A DNA stretch of 64,000 bases from DAINPP01 sp963667315 (GTDB lineage: Bacteria > Thermotogota > Thermotogae > MWEM01): contig OY763325.1 of NCBI GenBank assembly GCA_963667315.1, forward strand, positions 2,294,001-2,358,000. Direction: 5' to 3'. Of this stretch, positions 58,191 to 64,000 are shown one piece after another. The notes below the pieces were generated by a model. The model ran no database searches. It was not told where the DNA came from and was given only the letters and a program-made list of their open reading frames with translations. Each line of letters starts with the position of its first letter. The first letter of the stretch is position 1. The translations under genes and the position numbers were made by a program.

Positions 58191-59831
58191 TTATCTGATT
58201 GTGACAGCTGTTGCTCCTGACCATTTCGTTGTCACTTTCATATATGAACTTTCATACGTAATCCTGATCCTGACAAACATCTTTCCATTTCCGTCATATG
58301 CATAGGATGGCACTTCAATCGGAAGATTCAAAGCGGAATATCTCGTTACCTTAAACTTCTTCGAATCGTTGAAAGATGCATATCTGCTTAACTCCACCTC
58401 ATATGTTCGCTGGAAATTACCCGGTATGATGTTCGCATCCGTGAAATTAAGAATATCAAGTCTGTACGGATTCGTTGTCGTGTCAAGTCTCGCACTGTTT
58501 ACCAGCGGAACGATTGTCTGAGGTTCAAACGTAAAGGAATAAACGTCCCCCATGGTCTTGTTCTCAGTATCGAATGAATCAACTCTGAGATAATAGGTAT
58601 TCCCTGAAACAAGCTGCTTGGTAATATCTATATTCGTATCTCCTGTCGTTCCGAGGAAATGACCAAGTGATTCTCTTGATTCACCGATAAACGCATCATA
58701 CCTTACCGTATCACCAAGATCGCTGTCCTGACCATTCGTCCAGAACATTTGCAGAGGACTCGTATAATCCACACCTGTCACCATTCCGGTTGGAGAAATA
58801 ACATCCGCTTTGGAAGGTGGCCTGTTTGGAATTTCAAAGGTTTCTATCAAAGGCGTTCCCATTGACTGTCCACCATCTACACCATATATCTTATAAGTCG
58901 CTTCATCACCTGAAACATTCGAATCATAAAGTTTAACGGTCTGAGCGGAACCGACAAAAGCCCTGTAAACAAAGAAATACTGTTCGCTTTCCGTGGATTT
59001 CTTCATCATTTCATAATAAAGGACATCTTCACCGGTCTGAACTTCAATCTCAAACATTGATCCTGCAGTGTTCCAGGAAGGCGTTCCAACCAGAACGGGC
59101 TGTTCCGGCTTTGCCGTTGTGATGGTGAAATTGCCAACCTGAATGTTATACACATCACCAAAGGGTCCCGTTATTTCAAGCGATACCGTATAAGCTGCCT
59201 TAGCAGTAAATTCATAGATATAGTCTTTTACATCACCGTATCTGAGAAGGTCGGACTGATCTGTTGTACTGTTATATGAAACTTTCCATTTGACAACATA
59301 ATCATTCAGCTTTGTCTCACTCAGTTGCGGATCGGTTATCGTTACAAACATATCAACATCATCATTTTTCTCAATAGAATCCCATGTAACCTGTGTCTCC
59401 GCTATCTTAGGAATAACTACAACAGTTGGAGCCGCTTTCACGACTTCAAAATTGAATGTTTTGGTATGCAGGTTATCAGACATCGTCGTAACGGTAACGG
59501 TTAATACATAATTTCCAGGTGCTGTCGCAAACGAAGGGGAAATCTTTCTTCCGGCATCCCCTGTCAGAGTCTGAGAAAAAGAACCTTCCGAATGTGAAGT
59601 GTTTTTAAAATCCCATTTAACACTTTTCACTTCAGCGTCTTTTGCGAATACATCTCCGACACCGCCGGCACTGCTTGAGATAACCTTTACCTCAAACTGC
59701 TGGCTGCCTCCAAATGAAATCTCAGTAGCCCCTGTAATTTCAAGCTTTGCAGCTTTTTCCAAAAACAAACATCCCGTAAATGTCATGACCACCATGACTG
59801 ATAAAAGAACTAACAGTGATGCCTTCTTCAC
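58191..59831 (-). CDS. Lipoprotein with Ig/PKD- and fibronectin-like repeats
   Basis: 546 residues. Signal peptide MKKASLLVLLSVMVVMTFTG with lipobox FTGC (Cys21), then several beta-sandwich-like modules: KSVKWDFKNTSHSEGSFSQT and NYVLTVTVTT (PKD-like), and DTNIDITKQLVSGNTYYLRV (fibronectin III-like). No catalytic motif is seen. It is probably a surface or periplasmic scaffold; function unknown. The start is GTG 59831 with SD GGGGAG. It follows the small barrel gene by 3 bases, so the pair is coupled. Confidence 0.75.
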   Translation of the reverse strand: MKKASLLVLLSVMVVMTFTGCLFLEKAAKLEITGATEISFGGSQQFEVKVISSSAGGVGDVFAKDAEVKSVKWDFKNTSHSEGSFSQTLTGDAGRKISPSFATAPGNYVLTVTVTTMSDNLHTKTFNFEVVKAAPTVVVIPKIAETQVTWDSIEKNDDVDMFVTITDPQLSETKLNDYVVKWKVSYNSTTDQSDLLRYGDVKDYIYEFTAKAAYTVSLEITGPFGDVYNIQVGNFTITTAKPEQPVLVGTPSWNTAGSMFEIEVQTGEDVLYYEMMKKSTESEQYFFVYRAFVGSAQTVKLYDSNVSGDEATYKIYGVDGGQSMGTPLIETFEIPNRPPSKADVISPTGMVTGVDYTSPLQMFWTNGQDSDLGDTVRYDAFIGESRESLGHFLGTTGDTNIDITKQLVSGNTYYLRVDSFDTENKTMGDVYSFTFEPQTIVPLVNSARLDTTTNPYRLDILNFTDANIIPGNFQRTYEVELSRYASFNDSKKFKVTRYSALNLPIEVPSYAYDGNGKMFVRIRITYESSYMKVTTKWSGATAVTIR

Positions 59832-59834
59832 TTT

Positions 59835-60341
59835 CTACCACTCCCCTATCTTAATGGAACAAGAAAATTTTATTGTTGGCATTTGACCCATTTCACCCTC
59901 AAACGTAATATACTCCCCTATCTTTAAAAGAAGTGTATAAACATCGTTAGAATACATGATACCTGCATTCAGCATAATACCGTCCTTCTCAAAAAAGAAG
60001 TCACCCGTGTTATTATACCCGAAAGCAGTCGATATTCCCAAACTTGGAGATAACTCATTGTCCAGCTTCAAAGAAAAACCCAACGTATCTATGATACCAA
60101 ATTCATGCAGATAAGTAAAATCGTTATCAAAAAAAAGATACTCAGTTTTAAGCTGAGTTGTTAAAAAGGGTGCTGTTTCGTTTATCCTCTCAACACCGGC
60201 TCCCACACTAAACGAGAGGGAGCCAAATATTGAAATATTAAATATGAAAAAGAAAATACTCAGGAAGAAGAAAAATTTATTCCCCTTCTTTTTCCTCCTG
60301 TATTTCGATTGTTTCTGTGTTTTCTGATTTTCCGTTAACAT
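59835..60341 (-). CDS. Small putative outer-membrane beta-barrel protein
   Basis: About 168 residues: a very basic N-terminus (YRRKKKGNK), a Phe-rich signal-like segment (FFFFLSIFFFIFNISIFG), then alternating beta strands (LTTQLKTEYLFFDNDFTYL, DTLGFSLKLD, TIKFSCSIKIGEW) that look like a small barrel. The start is uncertain: ATG 60341, behind AAGGAAG, lies 65 bases inside ftsH and is preferred because no standard start exists between there and the hydrophobic segment. No known family. It is coupled to ftsH upstream and the lipoprotein downstream. Confidence 0.6.
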   Translation of the reverse strand: MLTENQKTQKQSKYRRKKKGNKFFFFLSIFFFIFNISIFGSLSFSVGAGVERINETAPFLTTQLKTEYLFFDNDFTYLHEFGIIDTLGFSLKLDNELSPSLGISTAFGYNNTGDFFFEKDGIMLNAGIMYSNDVYTLLLKIGEYITFEGEMGQMPTIKFSCSIKIGEW

Positions 60342-62265
60342 GTGAACTGACTTCCTTTTCAAGTAATTCACGAAGATAATCCCCTTCAAGAACTTCCTCT
60401 TCAAGAAGAATTCCCGCAAGATGCCTGATTTCATCGCTGAATCGGGCTATTATTTCAAGAGCCTTCTGATAAGATTTGTTGATAAGCTCTTTCACTTCAA
60501 GATCAATCTGGAACGCTATCTTTTCACTGTTCCTTGACTTGGATATCTCTTTTCCGAGGAAAACTTCCTGTTCTTCATTTTCCCACATCACAGGACCCAT
60601 ATTTTCACTCATCCCCAACTGACACACCATTGACCTTGCCAATTTGGTAGCCCTTTCGATATCGTTTGAAGCGCCTGTTGTAATTTCATTAAAGAAATAA
60701 TCTTCAGCCGCTCTTCCACCCAAAAGTCCGATGATCCTGTTCATAAGTTCTGTCTTACTGTTCAAATACTTATCTTTCTCGGGAAGTTGAAGCGTATAAC
60801 CAAGCGCCGCATGACCTCTGGGGATAATTGAAACTCTGTGGACCGGCTCATTTGTCTTTAAAACAGTTGGTATGATTGCGTGACCGAGTTCATGATAAGC
60901 AACAATCTCTTTTTCCTCATCGGAAAGAATCCTGCTCTTTCTTTCAGGACCGGCAATAACTCGATCAATAGCCTCTTCCATATCTTCCATGTTAATATTG
61001 TCCCGGTTGGCTCTCAATGCAAGAAGTGCCGCTTCATTTACAAGATTTTCAAGATCAGCCCCGACGAATCCGGGTGTTCGCTTTGCCAGAATAGAAACCT
61101 TGACCTCTTCTGCCATCGGTCTGTTTTTAAGGTAAATCTCAAGTATCCGCTCTCTTCCTCTTACATCCGGTGGATCAACGACAACCTTTCTGTCAAATCG
61201 ACCCGGTCTGAGTAAAGCTCGGTCAAGAATGTCCGGTCTGTTGGTAGCCGCCATGACGATAACACCTTCATTCCCCTCAAATCCATCCATCTCAACGAGA
61301 ATCTGATTCAGTGTCTGTTCTCGTTCATCGTGTCCGCCACCGAGGCCTGCCCCTCTATGTCGGCCAACCGCATCAATTTCGTCGATAAAGATGACCGAAG
61401 GACTTGCCGCTTTTGCCTGTGTAAAAAGATCTCTGACCCTTGAGGCACCCACACCAACAAACAATTCAACAAAATCAGAACCACTCATATGGAAAAAAGG
61501 AACATCGGCTTCACCGGCAACAGCTCTTGAAAGCAGTGTCTTACCGGTTCCCGGAGGGCCCACAAGTAAAACGCCCTTCGGCATCCTCGCCTTCATCTTC
61601 TTAAACTTCTGTGGATTCTTAAGGAACATTACCATTTCCTGTAAGTCTTCGATTGCTTCATCCACACCGGCAACATCCTTAAATGTTACTATCTTCCTGT
61701 CCTTCCCAAGCCTTTTGGCGGGGCTTTTTGTAAATGTAAAGGCCTGATTACCACCTCTGCCTCCAACCGAACGCATCATCGAGAAAAAGATGAATACAAA
61801 CAGCAGTAAAGGCACGATGTTAAAGATGATGGTGAGCCAAAGGTCTCCGGAGTTGTGTCTTCCCTTGATCCTCGCTCCGCTGTTGATTAATTCGTTCATG
61901 ATGGAAGAATCTCTGAGCACCCACGGCGCATAAACTTCATACACGGTGTCCTGGAAAGACCCAGCGCTTTTGAAAGTGATACTGCCGCTGTCATCAATGA
62001 CAATTTCGCTGACTTTTCCATCCTTCACCATCGAATAGAACGTTGTAAAATCCACAACCTGTGTCGAACTGACCATAGGTCCCTGATAAGCCATCGCAAT
62101 GACGATTATAATCCCGACCATTGCAAGAAGCAGCAATAGCTGATTATTCGTCCTTCTTGGGGGCCTGTTGTTATTGGAGAATCTTGGATCTCTCCTTTGA
62201 TTGTTATTGTCTCTGTTATCCGAAGCGAATTTAGAAATAAATCTATCTTTAATTTTATTCTGCAA
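60277..62265 (-). CDS. ftsH: ATP-dependent zinc metalloprotease FtsH
   Basis: 662 residues. A charged N-terminal tail of about 40 residues rich in Asn/Arg precedes the first membrane segment, then a periplasmic FtsH_ext domain, a second membrane segment (VPLLLFVFIFFSMM), the AAA domain with GPPGTGKTLLSRAVAGE and VIFIDEIDAVGR, and the zinc site AYHELGHAI. It degrades membrane and some soluble proteins. The start is TTG 62265; the SD GGGAGG lies 20-odd bases away but a small hairpin between them would bring it to a normal distance. Confidence 0.95.
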   Translation of the reverse strand: MQNKIKDRFISKFASDNRDNNNQRRDPRFSNNNRPPRRTNNQLLLLLAMVGIIIVIAMAYQGPMVSSTQVVDFTTFYSMVKDGKVSEIVIDDSGSITFKSAGSFQDTVYEVYAPWVLRDSSIMNELINSGARIKGRHNSGDLWLTIIFNIVPLLLFVFIFFSMMRSVGGRGGNQAFTFTKSPAKRLGKDRKIVTFKDVAGVDEAIEDLQEMVMFLKNPQKFKKMKARMPKGVLLVGPPGTGKTLLSRAVAGEADVPFFHMSGSDFVELFVGVGASRVRDLFTQAKAASPSVIFIDEIDAVGRHRGAGLGGGHDEREQTLNQILVEMDGFEGNEGVIVMAATNRPDILDRALLRPGRFDRKVVVDPPDVRGRERILEIYLKNRPMAEEVKVSILAKRTPGFVGADLENLVNEAALLALRANRDNINMEDMEEAIDRVIAGPERKSRILSDEEKEIVAYHELGHAIIPTVLKTNEPVHRVSIIPRGHAALGYTLQLPEKDKYLNSKTELMNRIIGLLGGRAAEDYFFNEITTGASNDIERATKLARSMVCQLGMSENMGPVMWENEEQEVFLGKEISKSRNSEKIAFQIDLEVKELINKSYQKALEIIARFSDEIRHLAGILLEEEVLEGDYLRELLEKEVSSHVNGKSENTETIEIQEEKEGE

Positions 62266-62295
62266 ATCTATGCGGTTATTATCCGCTCCCTCCCT
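62266..62295 (-). promoter_or_regulatory. ftsH: ftsH ribosome-binding region with intervening hairpin
   Basis: On the minus strand GGGAGGGAG (62287-62295) is followed by GCGG, 7 bases, CCGC (62286 to 62272) and then the TTG start at 62265. With the stem formed the effective SD-to-start distance drops to about 8 bases. Confidence 0.4.
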
Positions 62296-62306
62296 TCAAC
62301 TGTCTA

Positions 62307-63749
62307 TTATTTATACTCAATCTTCAATATCTTTTCAGTGTTTCCACTTACCTTATAATCTTCAGAACATCTCAAGCCGATACAACAGATTATATCATGT
62401 TTTACATCATCCAAAATAAGTTGTTTTCTTTTTTGGATTCTTTTAATACCCTGATCGGTAAAAAAACGTGAAATCCGCTTGCTGTTTTTCATCCCAAGAG
62501 GTTTAAATTTATCGCCCTCCTTCCAATACCTTAGTTTTAGCGGAAATTTTAATTTACAAAAATCTACAAAAACTGTTGTTTTATCGGCTTCATCAAAGTC
62601 AACAGTCTCAATAAGTTCAAAACGAACGGTTTTGTTCAAGTCAAATTGATCCAAATTAAGATTTATGACGTTTTTTTCAAGAAGATTTTTTTTAAAGTTC
62701 AAATCAAATTCAATTATCGTGTTTTCTCCACTTGAAATTGTCTTTTCCCTTTTCTCAAACAAACATGTATTCCCGGATCTTGAGAATTTAATACCATGTG
62801 AAATCGTTATTTCAAAATCGCCATTCTTCTTCATTCTGTCAAGGATATCACCGATCTTTTTTCCCGAAATCCCAACCGGTGAACCATTCCAACGCTGATA
62901 AACACGAACAAGAAGCTCCCCCGCATACGCATCCGTTTCACCATTCATAAACATCTCCTTAATGGCTACTCTTTTTTCCGAAAATACGCATTGCTCCATA
63001 CGAGGTGCCAAATAATCATCAATTACGGAAGCTGAGTTTTTAAAATTGTACAGATCTCTGATTAAAACCTCTTTTACGGACGCATCGAATTCAGAGTTCA
63101 AAAAAGGAATTAAACGATTCCTGATCCTGTTTCTCATATATTGATTATCACGGTTGGATTCATCCTCAAAATAGTGCAATCCCCTTTCATGGCAATAAGC
63201 AGTTATCTCTTCTTTCCAGAAATCAATCAGAGGTCTCATAAAGGGTGTTTCAACTTTATTTAGAATATTCAAGCCGTTAATCCCAGTTCCTCGTAACAGT
63301 CTGATTAAAAAAGTCTCCAGCAGATCATCCTTATGATGCGCCGTTAGAATCCAATCCGCATCAACTCTCTCTTTTGCCTCGTTTAAAAAGATATACCTTT
63401 GTTCACGGGCGATCTGCTCAACACTTTGTTGTGCTCCCGCTTTGTCCTTTAGAAAAGGGATATCCACTTTTTTCCCGAAAAACGGAATCTCCTTTTTACC
63501 ACAATAGGTCTTCAACCATGATTGCTCGTGTTCAGATGCTTTTCTGATACAATGATCCAAATTCGCAACAGCAAATTTTATATCCGCTTTTTCTTTCAGG
63601 GTTTCAAATAAATCCAGCAAAACCATTGAATCCATTCCGCCTGAAACAGCAAGTAAAAAAACCGTCTGCTGCTTATTGTATCGATTTATAAAAGAAAAAA
63701 GGTTCATTTCGAACCTTTCGAGAATTTTTCTATTCATATCTTTTTTCAT
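62307..63749 (-). CDS. tilS: tRNA(Ile)-lysidine synthetase
   Basis: About 480 residues: PP-loop ATP-binding motif LAVSGGMDSMVLLDL, NLDHCIRKASEHEQSW, LTAHHKDDLLETFLIRLLRG and NRDNQYMRNRIRNRLIPFL, then the C-terminal substrate-binding domain (KLRYWKEGDKFKPLGM). It turns C34 of tRNA-Ile(CAU) into lysidine. The start is ATG 63749 behind GGAG; the upstream extension to 63803 is translated tRNA sequence. tilS-ftsH is a common gene pair. Confidence 0.94.
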   Translation of the reverse strand: MKKDMNRKILERFEMNLFSFINRYNKQQTVFLLAVSGGMDSMVLLDLFETLKEKADIKFAVANLDHCIRKASEHEQSWLKTYCGKKEIPFFGKKVDIPFLKDKAGAQQSVEQIAREQRYIFLNEAKERVDADWILTAHHKDDLLETFLIRLLRGTGINGLNILNKVETPFMRPLIDFWKEEITAYCHERGLHYFEDESNRDNQYMRNRIRNRLIPFLNSEFDASVKEVLIRDLYNFKNSASVIDDYLAPRMEQCVFSEKRVAIKEMFMNGETDAYAGELLVRVYQRWNGSPVGISGKKIGDILDRMKKNGDFEITISHGIKFSRSGNTCLFEKREKTISSGENTIIEFDLNFKKNLLEKNVINLNLDQFDLNKTVRFELIETVDFDEADKTTVFVDFCKLKFPLKLRYWKEGDKFKPLGMKNSKRISRFFTDQGIKRIQKRKQLILDDVKHDIICCIGLRCSEDYKVSGNTEKILKIEYK

Positions 63750-63764
63750 AAAATATCTCCAAAA

Positions 63765-63839
63765 TGGAGCCAGGGACAGGATTCGAACCTGCGACCTGCT
63801 CATTACGAATGAGCCGCTCTACCAGCTGAGCTACACTGG
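63765..63839 (-). tRNA. tRNA-Thr (anticodon CGT)
   Basis: 75-base tRNA directly upstream of tilS: anticodon loop TTCGTAA, T loop GGTTCGAATCC, encoded CCA. The acceptor stem GCCAGTG/CCCTGGC has a U-C mismatch at the sixth pair, which is unusual. Confidence 0.92.
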
Positions 63840-63857
63840 CTCTCTTATACTTTTAGT

Positions 63858-63886
63858 ATTGTATCAGAAAAGAATGAGATTTTCAA
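63858..63886 (-). promoter_or_regulatory. Promoter of tRNA-Thr(CGT)-tilS-ftsH
   Basis: Minus strand TTGAAA (63881-63886), 17 bases, TACAAT (63858-63863), about 20 bases before the tRNA. Confidence 0.75.
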
Positions 63887-63961
63887 GTGGGTCAAAAAGA
63901 AAAAAATAATCTCTTTCCTCCCATTATCACGCATACACAGGAAGTTACAAAGCACAATAAG

Positions 63962-64000
63962 TTGTGGTGGGTTTGACATCGACCACAATATATTGTATAA
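63962..64000 (+). promoter_or_regulatory. Plus-strand promoter with NrdR-box-like palindrome (cut by edge)
   Basis: TTGACA (63973-63978), 17 bases, TATAA at 63996-64000 where the window ends. The spacer holds ACAATATATTGT, a perfect 12-base palindrome (63986-63997), similar to NrdR boxes of ribonucleotide reductase genes as I know them. A second inverted repeat TTGTGGT/ACCACAA (63962-63968, 63982-63988) surrounds the -35. The gene controlled lies outside the window. Confidence 0.6.

Noticed and set aside
63750..63803. N-terminal extension of tilS into the upstream tRNA
   Set aside because: The extra 18 codons are translated tRNA-Thr sequence; ATG 63749 has a good SD and the normal TilS N-terminus.
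1..64000. CRISPR array, prophage or insertion sequence
   Set aside because: No regularly spaced repeats, transposase, integrase or phage structural genes were seen; the only tandem repeat is the two-copy 18-base unit at 37505-37540.

Overview
The window is an ordinary chromosomal stretch of a Gram-negative-type, anaerobic bacterium that I place in the phylum Thermotogota. The main clues are lineage-typical insertions: a NusG of about 354 residues with a large insert between its NGN and KOW parts, an RpoC of 1652 residues with a large N-terminal beta-rich insertion, and a maltose permease MalG with a coiled-coil insert of about 600 residues. The oxygen-defence set (rubredoxin, flavodiiron protein, desulfoferrodoxin, rubrerythrin-like protein, one-Cys peroxiredoxin, NADH:rubredoxin reductase-like enzyme), a GH57 glucan-branching-type enzyme and L-serine dehydratase fit a fermentative anaerobe. 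Lipoproteins, Lnt and a small beta-barrel-like protein point to an outer envelope. Genus cannot be told from the sequence. There is no rRNA, CRISPR array, prophage or insertion sequence.

Layout. 1-5.1 kb: the start of a FIST-domain gene (cut by the left edge), a 1081-residue beta-helix lipoprotein and a membrane diguanylate cyclase. 5.4-14.4 kb (minus): a six-gene run plsX - degT-like aminotransferase - lnt - O-antigen-ligase-like giant - parvulin PPIase - kdd, closed by a strong terminator. 14.5-19.4 kb (plus): rubredoxin-FDP-desulfoferrodoxin with terminator, yggS-tsaD, peroxiredoxin and rubrerythrin-like protein with terminator. 19.4-31 kb (minus): a broken XRE regulator, sdaAB-sdaAA, malE-malF-malG, and a translationally coupled run NADH:rubredoxin reductase-like - PfkB kinase - tandem HD protein - YdjM-like protein. 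31.1-36.6 kb (plus): membrane protein - prmA - secreted protein - tdk - priA - comFB. 36.7-50.6 kb (minus): histidine phosphatase, tRNA-Ser, rpmE, then the classical tRNA-Thr, tRNA-Tyr, rpmG, tRNA-Trp, secE, nusG, rplK, rplA, (L10 leader) rplJ, rplL, rpoB, rpoC block driven by a consensus promoter. 51-64 kb: an MBL-fold protein (plus), then minus-strand glpX, a small coiled-coil protein, thiN-DUF4912-GH57, punA-uppP, and tRNA-Thr(CGT)-tilS-ftsH-small barrel-lipoprotein; at the right edge a strong plus-strand promoter carries an NrdR-box-like palindrome.

How it works together. Most genes sit in tight operons with 4-base stop/start overlaps. A recurring design is a Rho-independent terminator placed directly in front of the next gene's Shine-Dalgarno (malE|malF, malG|sdaAB, tRNA-Ser|phosphatase, lipoprotein|punA, and more loosely rplL|rpoB), which leaves no room for a promoter and implies controlled read-through. 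TTG and GTG starts are common, and many naive upstream starts were moved inward because the Shine-Dalgarno decides otherwise; yggS appears to start at AUA. No clearly new multi-gene defence or mobile system was seen. The most unusual items are the terminator/RBS architecture, the AUA start, the truncated XRE gene, the orphan lysine-fermentation enzyme kdd inside an envelope operon, the giant O-antigen-ligase-like protein, the tandem HD protein with a dead first domain, and the barrel/lipoprotein pair behind ftsH.
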